A DNA stretch of 19,971 nt from Bacillota bacterium (GCA_023442495.1 JAEZZB010000122.1:1-19971); one strand, 5' to 3'. Numbered from the stretch's first letter, positions 7,382-14,050 are shown. Translations and numbers: made by a program. The notes: generated from the letters alone by a model not told the origin.

Positions 7382-8593
7382 ATGGAAAGAGATATTTTGC
7401 ACATTGATATGAATAATTGTTATGCATCAATAGAAATAAAATTAAATCCAAGTCTTAAGGGACTTCCTATTGTTGTGTCGAGATCTGATGGAGAAAATAG
7501 TGGGATCGTACTTGCAAAATCGCAAGAAGCCAAGGCTTTTGGAATAAAGACGGCAGAAACTATTTGGCAGGCGAGAAAAAAATGCAAGGATATAGTTATC
7601 GTTCCACCACATTATGATGAATATAAAAAGCATTCAATATGGGCGAGAGAAATTTATTATTCTTACACGAATCAGGTTGAGCCATTTGGGCTAGATGAGG
7701 CGTGGCTCGATGTGACAGGATCAAAAAGACTATTTGGAAGCTCCGAAAAAATTGCTAATGAAATTAGAAATAGAATAAAAAATGAACTCGGAATTACAGT
7801 AAGTGTAGGCGTCAGTTTTAACAAGATATTTGCAAAACTTGGTTCGGATATGAAAAAGCCGGATGCTGTTACTGTTATAAGTAAAGAGAATTTCAAGGAC
7901 AAAGTCTGGCCACTTAGAGTTGATTCGATGATTGGAATAGGTGAAGCTACAAAAATTAAATTGAATGAAATCGGAATATTTACACTTGGTGATCTTGCAA
8001 ATTCTAGAAAAGAAGATATTGAAAAATTAATCGGCTCAGCAGGTGAAAAGATTTGGATTCAGGCTAACGGACTAGATGATAGCGAAGTTCGAGATTTTTA
8101 TAAAAAGGAAGATATAAAATCTATTGGCCATGGAAATACTTTCATAAAAAACTTAGAAACTATTGAAGAAGTTAGAAATGAATTTCAAAAGCTTGCAATT
8201 GCAGTGGGCAATAGGTTAATTGAAAATAATCTTGAAGCAATGGGTATTCAAATTAGAGTAAGAGACAATAATATGAAGACACAAAGTTTTCAAGAAACAC
8301 TTGAATATTCAACTTTTTCATCAATAGTTATTAGGGATAAAGCACTCGAACTATTTAAAAATTATAAATTGTTAAATCCTATTAGATTTTTAGAAATAAG
8401 AGCTATAAATCTTACGAAAGAGTCAAATATTCAGACCAATTTATTTGAAACATTTGATGATGCCATTAAAAAATCAAAAATTGATAAGGCGATGTTTGAT
8501 ATAAAAAGTCAGTTTGGGAACATAATTACATTTGGTTCACTTAATGGGAAAAGTAAAAATGAAGATTTAGAAAATGGAGAAAGTCAAGATTAA
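7382..8593 (+). CDS. dinB: DNA polymerase IV / Y-family translesion polymerase
   Basis: This 403-residue error-prone polymerase inserts nucleotides opposite damaged bases. Family signatures are the first acidic motif with the steric-gate position (HIDMNNCYASIE, D9 and probable gate Y14), the second acidic motif LDEAWLDVTGS, the SVGVSFNKIFAKLGSDMKKPD block, and a helix-hairpin-helix thumb (IGIGEATKIKLNEIGIFTLGDLA). The tail carries QTNLF, a sliding-clamp binding peptide. A cysteine sits where many family members have phenylalanine just before the gate. I chose ATG 7382 because MERDILHIDM matches the usual N-terminus and GGGAGG (7372-7377) lies just upstream. The ATG at 7370 overlaps that site. 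It is monocistronic and converges with the helicase gene. A paralogous tail lies at 1-291. Confidence 0.9.
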   Translation: MERDILHIDMNNCYASIEIKLNPSLKGLPIVVSRSDGENSGIVLAKSQEAKAFGIKTAETIWQARKKCKDIVIVPPHYDEYKKHSIWAREIYYSYTNQVEPFGLDEAWLDVTGSKRLFGSSEKIANEIRNRIKNELGITVSVGVSFNKIFAKLGSDMKKPDAVTVISKENFKDKVWPLRVDSMIGIGEATKIKLNEIGIFTLGDLANSRKEDIEKLIGSAGEKIWIQANGLDDSEVRDFYKKEDIKSIGHGNTFIKNLETIEEVRNEFQKLAIAVGNRLIENNLEAMGIQIRVRDNNMKTQSFQETLEYSTFSSIVIRDKALELFKNYKLLNPIRFLEIRAINLTKESNIQTNLFETFDDAIKKSKIDKAMFDIKSQFGNIITFGSLNGKSKNEDLENGESQD

Positions 8594-8642
8594 AAAAAAT
8601 TATAGATTTAGAAATAAAAATTACAAATAAAAAATCAAAATA

Positions 8643-8678
8643 AGATGAGATTTGAATTAATCATTTAAAATCTCATCT
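8643..8678 (-). terminator. Hairpin between convergent polymerase and helicase genes
   Basis: AGATGAGATTT (8643-8653) and AAATCTCATCT (8668-8678) form a perfect 11-bp stem that includes the helicase stop codon. On the - strand it is followed by a T-rich stretch (TTATTTTGATTTTTT), so it most likely ends the helicase transcript. On the + strand the T-tract is weaker (GATTGATTTTTT, starting several bases after the stem), and I see no separate terminator for the polymerase gene. Confidence 0.55.
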
Positions 8679-10489
8679 ATAAAGATTGATTTTTTAGTTT
8701 CCCTCATATACAAATATGATGGGTAGTAAATATTTAAGTTTTTCTTTGCTCTTGTAATTGCAACATAGAATAATCTTCTTTCTTCTTCTAAAATATTCAA
8801 TTCTTCATTTTGAGATGAAGCATAGGAAGTAGGAAATTCATTTTCAATCATGTCTATTATATATACATTGTCAAATTCAAGTCCTTTTGCTCCATGTATA
8901 GTCGATAAAGTAAGATTTGAGTTAGATATGGAATGGCTCTTTTGAATTGATATCAAATCAACTACCTTATCTTCAAATTCCTTAACAGTTTTTATTCCTT
9001 TCGAAATATTTAATAATGTATCAATTATTCTATCAAAAGAAATCATAGATATAGAATTTCTTCTAGAAAGTTCTTCTAAATATATATAATAATCCATTGA
9101 ATAAATAATATAGTAAATTGCCTTATCAAAATCCATATCAGAAATTTTATCTAAATGGAACGATAAATCATATATTTTATCAATGAAAAATGGATTTAGA
9201 CCATCTACTTGTAATAGTCTTTTTATAATGCTCTGTTCATTTGGCATAATCTTTATTTGATTTACAAAATCTCTTCTTAGAAAAAGATTAAATTTGTAAT
9301 ATATTTTTTCAAATAGTGAAATATCGTATTGATCTTTAGCAAAATTTAATGTATCCTTCAAATCAGCAATTATTTGATTTGAGTAAAAGGCTAATTTTCC
9401 ATCTTTTATGAAGAAATCAGTATCTTTTGGGAGTTGATTAATAATATTTATTGATGAAATATTATTTCTGTAAAGTATAGCTACTGTTTCCTCTTTTTTT
9501 ATATCTTCAAGAGCTTTATCAATTACATGCTGTGCTTGGTTAGAAGTGGATTTGGTTTTATTTAAATTTATTATATCGCCTTTTTCTTTAGTTGCATTGA
9601 TAGATTTACTGTATCTTTTTTTATTATTTCTAATTAACTTGTTTGATATTTGAGCAATATTTTCAGTAAATCTATAGTTGTCTTCCATGAAATAAATTTT
9701 GGCATCAGGATATACACTTTTAAAGTCTAGAAGTTGACTTGATGAAGCCCCTCTAAATCCATATATTGACTGGTCATCATCAGCTACAATAAATAAATTG
9801 TTTTTTGGTTTAGCAATTAGTGAAATTATCTTTAACTGCACATATGATGTATCTTGTCCTTCATCAATTTGGATATATTCAAATTTGTTTTGGATATATT
9901 CCAATGCACTTTTGTTATTTTGTAATATTTTTAAAGCTTCTAATAGCATATCATCAAAGTCAATTAGACCATGTGACTTTTTGAAATTTTCATATTCATT
10001 AAATACTTCCACAAATCCACTAAATGCTTTTTGATACAATTTCTTATATTCTTCATAGTTCATTAAAGTATTTTTTAAAAATCCTGAAACTCTAAAGAAA
10101 TTTTCTAAATTTTCATCCGTTATTTTTCTTTTTTTATGTCTGTAATATAGCTGATTAACAACGCTATATTTGTTAAATTCTTTTGATGATTCTATTAAAT
10201 TAATTTTATTTGGAGAAAATAATCTAACAATTCCATATGCAAATGAATGAATAGTAGAAAATTTTGGGCCAATTTGACTATATTTTTTGTAATATCTATT
10301 TTCCATATCAAGAGCTTGTGATTTAGAAAAAGTCATTGCTAATATATTATTTGGATTTACTCCTTTTTGTATAAGTTTGTGGATTCTTGCCAGAAGAACA
10401 GTGGTTTTTCCAGATCCTGGTACTGCAAGCACAAGGCAAGGGCCCTCCATATGATTTATCGCTTCTATTTGTGATTTTGAATAATTCAT
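8657..10489 (-). CDS. ATP-dependent 3'-5' DNA helicase, UvrD/PcrA/Rep family
   Basis: This 610-residue superfamily 1 helicase unwinds DNA during repair or restart. Motifs in order are Q-motif SKSQ (4-7), Walker A PGSGKTT (24-30), Ia MTFSKSQA (52-59), STIHSF (78-83), Walker B-type DEGQD (209-213, usually DEFQD), ADDDQSIYGFRGA (236-248), DNYRF (270-274), STIHGAKGLEF and RRLFYVAITRAKKNL near the C-terminus. It is clearly shorter than PcrA/UvrD (about 720-750 residues), with a reduced 1B/2B region and no C-terminal extension, so it is probably an accessory paralogue and not the main pcrA. AAGGAG lies 5 bases before the ATG on the - strand. It is convergent with the translesion polymerase gene, so joint regulation is not implied. 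Confidence 0.88.
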   Translation of the reverse strand: MNYSKSQIEAINHMEGPCLVLAVPGSGKTTVLLARIHKLIQKGVNPNNILAMTFSKSQALDMENRYYKKYSQIGPKFSTIHSFAYGIVRLFSPNKINLIESSKEFNKYSVVNQLYYRHKKRKITDENLENFFRVSGFLKNTLMNYEEYKKLYQKAFSGFVEVFNEYENFKKSHGLIDFDDMLLEALKILQNNKSALEYIQNKFEYIQIDEGQDTSYVQLKIISLIAKPKNNLFIVADDDQSIYGFRGASSSQLLDFKSVYPDAKIYFMEDNYRFTENIAQISNKLIRNNKKRYSKSINATKEKGDIINLNKTKSTSNQAQHVIDKALEDIKKEETVAILYRNNISSINIINQLPKDTDFFIKDGKLAFYSNQIIADLKDTLNFAKDQYDISLFEKIYYKFNLFLRRDFVNQIKIMPNEQSIIKRLLQVDGLNPFFIDKIYDLSFHLDKISDMDFDKAIYYIIYSMDYYIYLEELSRRNSISMISFDRIIDTLLNISKGIKTVKEFEDKVVDLISIQKSHSISNSNLTLSTIHGAKGLEFDNVYIIDMIENEFPTSYASSQNEELNILEEERRLFYVAITRAKKNLNIYYPSYLYMRETKKSIFIDEILND

Positions 10490-10692
10490 TTTAACTCCTT
10501 ATATATAATTATATAATAATATATTATTTTTTGAAAAATAGACAAATTTATAGATTAAATACATTAACTAAATGTAATAATTTTGGCAGTTCAAATTTTA
10601 TATTTTCTGATACACTATAAATAGAGAATATGAAATATATTTAATGTGTGAGAGTATTAAATATATTAGAAACTTAAATAATATCAATGATT

Positions 10693-10726
10693 AAAATGAG
10701 AGAGGATTTTATCTTTCTCATTTTTT
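10693..10726 (+). terminator. Rho-independent terminator in the intergenic region
   Basis: AAAATGAGAGAGG (10693-10705) pairs with TCTTTCTCATTTT (10712-10724), 13 pairs including G-U, around a short ATTTTA-type loop. A T-run continues to 10726. No gene lies directly upstream on this strand, so it may end a short untranslated RNA or block read-through into the accessory region. Confidence 0.6.
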
Positions 10727-10773
10727 GTTTAAATCTTTAAATAAAATACAAAAAATACTATTCAAAATATTAT

Positions 10774-11012
10774 AAAAAGGAGATTAATATGTAAATGAAA
10801 TAATGCTTAAACGAACTTAATAAACCACGATAAGACTTTATTTAATTGTAGAGGATCACTGTTGCATAAACATATAAAAATAATCTGACAAATTATCCGA
10901 TGAAAACAATTAATGATAATGATACTCCATAGTCTGAGCTGGCACGTCTAAACAGGTGGCAGTGGTGAAATTCCAGTGTAGTGATTGTCAATCACACTTA
11001 TCAATGTTGTAA
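10774..11012 (+). pseudogene. Degenerate gene remnant or structured segment with dead start codon
   Basis: AAAAAGGAGA (10774-10783) is an ideal ribosome binding site with an ATG at 10789, but the next codon is TAA. All frames downstream are broken by stops. Within it, 10921-10995 is about 47% G+C by my count, far above its surroundings. It contains a perfect odd palindrome, GTGATTG-T-CAATCAC (10981-10995). Conceptual translation gives short coding-like runs in several frames but nothing I recognise. The decayed 5' end of an accessory gene, an old insertion, or a non-coding RNA are all possible. Confidence 0.35.
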
Positions 11013-11070
11013 AACTTGAAAAATAAATATTTAAATAAAATGTAAAAATAATTAATATTAATGGTGTAAT

Positions 11071-11382
11071 ATGAAATATAAAAATATTAAAACAGTTGAA
11101 TACTCAACAGTAATTTATGAAAATAATAGCTATATATCATTTATCGATAATGAAAATAATTGTTTCAGTAAAGAACAAATAAATGAAATAATATATGGTA
11201 TCGAAAATGGGCTAACTGCTGAACAAATAAAAATATACAAGAATACAAATTATTCGGCAAAACAAATGTGTGAAATCAGATTAGGACTGCAACAAGGAGT
11301 TGATGTAAAAAAATATTTAAATAAAAATTTACATAGGAATGAAATGAGAAGAATACGCAAGATGTTATATAAAAATAAATAA
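11071..11382 (+). CDS. Small protein with QMxEIRxGL-type repeats, mobile-element associated
   Basis: This 103-residue protein has no signal or membrane segment. After a beta-rich start (about 1-30) it consists of a degenerate repeat of about 25 residues: FSKEQINEIIYGIENGLTA, then YSAKQMCEIRLGLQQGVDV, then HRNEMRRIRKML with the third unit cut short. I recall the consensus QMxEIRxGLExGxDVxxYxxP from small proteins of conjugative and integrative elements in Firmicutes. The function is unknown to me. The gene stands alone with only a weak ribosome binding site (ATGGTG), which suggests a surviving piece of a decaying element. The basic tail (RNEMRRIRKMLYKNK) could bind nucleic acid, but that is speculation. 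Confidence 0.6.
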   Translation: MKYKNIKTVEYSTVIYENNSYISFIDNENNCFSKEQINEIIYGIENGLTAEQIKIYKNTNYSAKQMCEIRLGLQQGVDVKKYLNKNLHRNEMRRIRKMLYKNK

Positions 11383-11493
11383 TTCATGTCATAATACAAA
11401 TAAATACAATGTATATAAGAATAATGAAATTTTTGATTAAAAAATTATAGCAAAATAATTTATGTAATTAATGATTTATTTAGCTATATTGTG

Positions 11494-11499
11494 TATAAT
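11494..11499 (+). promoter_or_regulatory. Candidate -10 element for the G5-protein gene
   Basis: TATAAT at 11494-11499 matches the consensus -10 and lies about 90 bases before the ATG at 11589. The -35 position at 17-bp spacing (ATGATT, 11471-11476) is weak, so the call rests on the -10 alone. Confidence 0.35.
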
Positions 11500-11588
11500 G
11501 AAAGTGATAATTAAGTATCAATAGATTTTTAAATTAACATTAAAAGGGTTTATGATATAGGAAATTATAAGCTTTAAAGGAGAAAACT

Positions 11589-12215
11589 ATGAAAGAATTT
11601 TTTAAGACAAAAAAGCCTATTAAAATATCTATGATTGTACTTGCTTTATTTTTAGTTATCATAATATCTTATGCTTTATCAGAAAATAAAGGAAATAATA
11701 ATAAGACAATAAATGCGACAGAAAAAGAAACAAATAAAGAAACGAAAAAGGAAACTAACAAGGAAACAAAGAAAGAAGTTGTAAAAAAAGAAACGAATAA
11801 AGAAACAAAAAAGGAAAAAGAAACAAGTAAAAAAGATGATAAAAATCAAAAAACACAAAATAATGAAAAAAAATCTCAATCGAAAACAAGCAATTCCAAT
11901 ATAAATAATTCAAATTCAACTAATTATCAACAATCAAGCCAAACTACACAAGTAAAAAGAACAACAGAAACTCAAACTATACCATTTAACACAATAGATA
12001 ATTATGCATATACTGGTGGTAAATCAAGAGTATATCAAGACGGTAGAAGTGGAGTAAGAACAATTGTAAGAGAAAATGGAGAAATTGTATCTAACACAGT
12101 TACAACAAGTCCACAAGATAAAATAATTGAAAGATATGTAAAAACAAAAGACGCTCAATATGAAACTAGAGAAATTGAAGATAAATCTAAACCAATATAT
12201 GAGGTGATATACTAA
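11589..12215 (+). CDS. Membrane-anchored G5-domain protein, 3' end apparently cut by the insertion sequence
   Basis: These 208 residues start with a basic segment and a membrane anchor (about 13-31, ISMIVLALFLVIIISYALS). A long Lys/Glu/Thr spacer of KETNKETKK repeats (about 43-85) and a Ser/Asn/Gln linker follow, then a G5-like domain (about 125-195: TETQTIPFNTIDNY, GVRTIVRENGEIV, IIERYVKTK). G5 domains occur on extracellular Gram-positive proteins, often near glycan- or wall-binding parts. The gene has a good start (AAAGGAG 5 bases before the ATG). Its stop TAA (12213-12215) is formed by one flank base plus the first two bases of the insertion sequence's left inverted repeat, so the native protein was probably longer. 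The open frame at 13641-13880 is a candidate for the lost C-terminus. Confidence 0.7.
   Translation: MKEFFKTKKPIKISMIVLALFLVIIISYALSENKGNNNKTINATEKETNKETKKETNKETKKEVVKKETNKETKKEKETSKKDDKNQKTQNNEKKSQSKTSNSNINNSNSTNYQQSSQTTQVKRTTETQTIPFNTIDNYAYTGGKSRVYQDGRSGVRTIVRENGEIVSNTVTTSPQDKIIERYVKTKDAQYETREIEDKSKPIYEVIY
11719..11831 (+). repeat. Purine-rich degenerate repeats encoding KETNKETKK
   Basis: Variants of AAAGAAACNAAN follow one another, interrupted by a GTTGTA segment near 11778-11785, and encode the spacer of the G5 protein. The strand is almost free of C and T. Such repeats often change copy number between strains, which would alter the reach of the surface domain without breaking the frame. 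Confidence 0.6.
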
Positions 12216-12268
12216 AATTGTAACGGTATATATGATATTCTAAAAATATAAAAATATAGGAGAAAAAA

Positions 12269-12550
12269 ATGATCATCATACCAGACGAAATTTTAGATAG
12301 AATTATTAAATTAAGATTTGAAGAAGGAAGAACTCTGCAAAGTTTATCTGATGAATTTGGATATTCAATAAATGTGATAAATACACGTCTTAAAAATTAT
12401 CAAAAAAGTTTAGAGAATGAAAAAGAAAAGGCTGAAGAACACGAAAAAATGAAAGAAATAAATGCCTTAAGAAAGGAATTAGCTGAAAAAGATAAGGAGA
12501 TTGAATTCCTAAAAAAAGCAGCGGCATTCTTCGCGAAGGAAAGTCAATAG
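12269..12550 (+). CDS. IS150-type transposase OrfA (helix-turn-helix and leucine zipper)
   Basis: This 93-residue protein has an N-terminal helix-turn-helix (about 5-47, ILDRIIKLRFEEGRTLQSLSDEFGYS region) that recognises the element ends, and a C-terminal coiled coil (about 48-85, NEKEKAEEHEKMKEINALRKELAEKDKEIEFLKKA region, in heptads) for multimerisation. It starts at an ATG 5 bases after AGGAGA. Near its end seven A residues (12511-12517, codons CTA AAA AAA) allow a -1 slip into the orfB frame. Without slippage translation ends at TAG 12548. OrfA alone often inhibits transposition in this family. Confidence 0.88.
   Translation: MIIIPDEILDRIIKLRFEEGRTLQSLSDEFGYSINVINTRLKNYQKSLENEKEKAEEHEKMKEINALRKELAEKDKEIEFLKKAAAFFAKESQ
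12511..12517 (+). promoter_or_regulatory. Programmed -1 frameshift site of the insertion sequence
   Basis: Seven consecutive A residues lie near the end of orfA. After a -1 slip the frame reads KKSSGILREGKSIEKYLFID and joins orfB without a stop, since 12517 and 12559 are in the same frame. This matches the A-tract frameshift of IS150-type elements. orfB has no ATG and no Shine-Dalgarno sequence of its own. Confidence 0.75.
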
Positions 12551-12558
12551 AAAAATAT

Positions 12559-13407
12559 TTGTTTATTGATAAATATAGTGAAGAATTTGGAATTAACTGG
12601 CTTTTAAGAAAGTTTGAAATGAGTCCAAACGCTTATTACAACTACAAAAAGAAGCGTAAGAATGCCAAGCTTAAAGAAAAAGAAAAAGTAAAAAAAACAA
12701 TATCTGCAATTTATCATACACATAATGGAGTTGCAGGCTACAGAATGATGAAGGTTCTATTAGAACAAAAAGGAATTAAATTAAGCCTACAAACTGTTAG
12801 AAAATACATGAACGTGGAACTAGGATTAAAATCTGTTACAAGAAAGAAAAAGAGACCTAGAAGCAAAAGTGGTTCTTCAGATAATTACAGAATATTTGAT
12901 AATTTAATAAACCAAAAATTTATAGCTAATTCAAGAAATACAAGATGGGCTGTTGACTTTACATACCTATATTTAGCAAGAGGACAAAAAAGATACAATT
13001 GTACGATAATAGATTTATATGATAGAAGAGTAGTAGCAACAAAAACAGGAAGCAAAATTAATGCAAAATTAGCAATAGATACAGTAAAAGAAGCATTAGG
13101 AAGACACAAAATTACAGATGAATTAATAATCCACAGTGATAGAGGAAGTAAATTTACCTCTAAGGCATTTGTAGAATATTGCAAAGGTGAAAAGATAACT
13201 CAAAGCATGAGTAAACCAGGATGTCCATATGACAATGCTCCAATGGAAAGATTTTTCAACACCTTAAAAACAGAATTAATCAATATTCATAGATATGAAA
13301 CTGAAGAACAATTATCAAGTTCAATAATTTGCTATTCATATGGTTGGTACAATAATTTGAGACCACATAGTTTTAATGATGGATTAGCGCCATTAAAAGC
13401 AGCGTAA
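12559..13407 (+). CDS. IS150-type transposase OrfB (DDE catalytic domain)
   Basis: From the TTG at 12559 this gives 282 residues, but it is most likely made only as the OrfAB fusion through the slippery site at 12511-12517. An N-terminal helical region (HNGVAGYRMMKVLLEQKG, about 55-72) precedes the rve integrase core. The catalytic triad is D133 (WAVDFTYL), D194 (IHSDRGSKFTS) and E230 (APMERFFNTLKTE), with 35 residues between the second and third acid, as expected for IS3. The C-terminus RPHSFNDGLAPL matches the usual SPVEY-type ending. No frame damage is visible, so it is potentially active. After the TAA the same frame stays open for 28 codons up to a TAA at 13489, probably by chance. Confidence 0.9.
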   Translation: MFIDKYSEEFGINWLLRKFEMSPNAYYNYKKKRKNAKLKEKEKVKKTISAIYHTHNGVAGYRMMKVLLEQKGIKLSLQTVRKYMNVELGLKSVTRKKKRPRSKSGSSDNYRIFDNLINQKFIANSRNTRWAVDFTYLYLARGQKRYNCTIIDLYDRRVVATKTGSKINAKLAIDTVKEALGRHKITDELIIHSDRGSKFTSKAFVEYCKGEKITQSMSKPGCPYDNAPMERFFNTLKTELINIHRYETEEQLSSSIICYSYGWYNNLRPHSFNDGLAPLKAA

Positions 13408-13420
13408 AACGTTAATCTTT

Positions 13421-13597
13421 GGGGAGGAGGCATAAGCCCTGTAAAGCTCAATAAGCGAGCTTCCCGTAAGGGCTTGTTCTTGACTTTCTAAAGCTTAAAA
13501 ATGTTACAATAGAAAACCGAAGACTTCACAAATTCTAGTGTAATCTCTGTGTCGTCTTCGGCAGAAAGATTCAAACATTTTTAAGCTGAAAGTCAAG
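13421..13597 (+). ncRNA. Structured, GC-rich 3' non-coding segment of the insertion sequence
   Basis: Two nested stem systems fill this segment. In the first, AAGCCCT (13434-13440) pairs with AGGGCTT (13469-13475), enclosing AAGCTC/GAGCTT (13444-13449 with 13457-13462) and a 7-base loop. In the second, CTTGACTTTC (13479-13488) pairs with GAAAGTCAAG (13588-13597) and AGCTTAAAAATGTT (13492-13505) with AACATTTTTAAGCT (13574-13587), giving 24 pairs with a 3-base bulge. Inside it CCGAAGAC (13517-13524) pairs with GTCTTCGG (13554-13561) and CACA (13527-13530) with TGTG (13548-13551). G+C over 13421-13480 is about 53%, roughly twice that of the flanks. The sequence shows the pairing. Whether it is a stable RNA, a transcription barrier or a small inserted palindromic element is unknown. 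Confidence 0.45.
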
Positions 13598-13640
13598 AAA
13601 AGCGATAAAATAAAAAAAATTCCATTACAATTTTGATTGA

Positions 13641-13880
13641 CCAGAACAATATTCAGGGAAAAGTATTCCAAGATGGTTTGTGAATAATCAACAAACAGGA
13701 GAAATCAAATATTTCTATTCATCAAAAGAGGCAGAAAATTATGCCATTGACAATAAAATTTTAGGAAATTGGGGTACTGCAGATAATGAATTTGATCCTA
13801 ATGATGGGGAGATTTTAGGTTATGAAACAATAACCCAAGAAGTTAAAGTATCAGATGAAGTATGGGAATGGTTACATTGA
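13641..13880 (+). pseudogene. Orphan 3' gene fragment to the right of the IS, probably the G5 protein C-terminus
   Basis: An open frame begins just inside the right flank of the insertion sequence. It reads PEQYSGKSIPRWFVNNQQ through GEIKYFYSSKEAENYAIDNK to VSDEVWEWLH, then TGA. It has no ribosome binding site or convincing start: a GTG at 13680 is in frame but lies mid-domain. The acidic, aromatic sequence looks like the end of an extracellular protein. The frame would join that of the G5 gene if the IS and a 4-base duplication were removed, but the junction codon would then read TGA and the flanking four bases do not match. The link is therefore probable, not proven. A terminator follows at 13968-13993. 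Confidence 0.5.
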
Positions 13881-13967
13881 TAGATTTTATGTAAATAAGC
13901 TTTTAGCTTATATATAATATAAAAATTAAATAGATAACTTTAGTTTATTTTGAACAGAAGTTTTAAG

Positions 13968-13993
13968 AAAGAAGATAACATCTTCTTTTTTTT
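13968..13993 (+). terminator. Rho-independent terminator after the orphan fragment
   Basis: AAAGAAGAT (13968-13976) pairs with ATCTTCTTT (13980-13988) around an AAC loop and leads into a T-run to 13993. It ends transcription from the G5/IS region. It sits only about 120 bases before the surface protein gene, so that gene needs a promoter downstream or regulated read-through. Confidence 0.7.
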
Positions 13994-14011
13994 ATTTTAA
14001 AAGGAGAAAAA

Positions 14012-14050
14012 ATGAAAATAATATTTAATGAAATTTCATTTGATCCATAA
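14012..14050 (+). CDS. Possible 12-codon leader ORF or dead gene start before the surface protein
   Basis: AAGGAG (14001-14006) is perfectly spaced before an ATG that opens only MKIIFNEISFDP before TAA. The second half of this mini-ORF (ATTTCATTTGAT, 14033-14044) can pair with ATCAAATGGAAT (14065-14076) in an 11 of 12 stem, between the mini-ORF and the real start at 14119. It could be a regulatory leader peptide whose translation opens the stem, or the relic of a deleted gene. Confidence 0.3.
   Translation: MKIIFNEISFDP

Larger units (their letters stand above)
10490..11070 (+). other. Long intergenic region with terminator and degenerate sequence
   Basis: This 580-base stretch separates the divergent helicase gene from the accessory region and has no intact gene. 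The first 110 bases are almost pure A/T and must hold the helicase promoter. An extended -10-like TGATACACT at 10608-10616 could start a short + strand RNA that ends at the hairpin at 10693-10726. Beyond it come a ribosome binding site with a dead start codon and a GC-richer segment, described separately. Confidence 0.5.
12214..13634 (+). mobile_element. IS3-family (IS150-type) insertion sequence
   Basis: The ends carry the imperfect terminal inverted repeat AAAATTGTAACGG (12214-12226) and AAAATTGTAATGG (complement of 13622-13634), which differ at one position. Inside are orfA and orfB in the -1 arrangement of IS150-type elements, with a seven-A slippery site. Unusually for this family, about 225 bases follow orfB before the right end, and they are GC-rich and highly structured. 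I see no exact target duplication: the left flank ends TACT and the right begins GATT. The element is therefore old, or one flank was rearranged. Both frames are intact, so it may still be active. Confidence 0.85.

Noticed and set aside
11679..11879. Phe-rich open frame on the - strand
   Set aside because: It is the complement of the purine-rich KETNKETKK repeat region. Low complexity keeps it open, and it has no ribosome binding site.
12885..13184. 99-codon open frame antisense to the transposase
   Set aside because: It is fully within the conserved DDE core on the opposite strand, with no start signals.
13408..13491. In-frame extension of OrfB beyond its stop (NVNLWGGGISPVKLNK onward)
   Set aside because: It would need read-through of TAA, the protein already has its normal C-terminus, and the segment is better explained by its strong base pairing.
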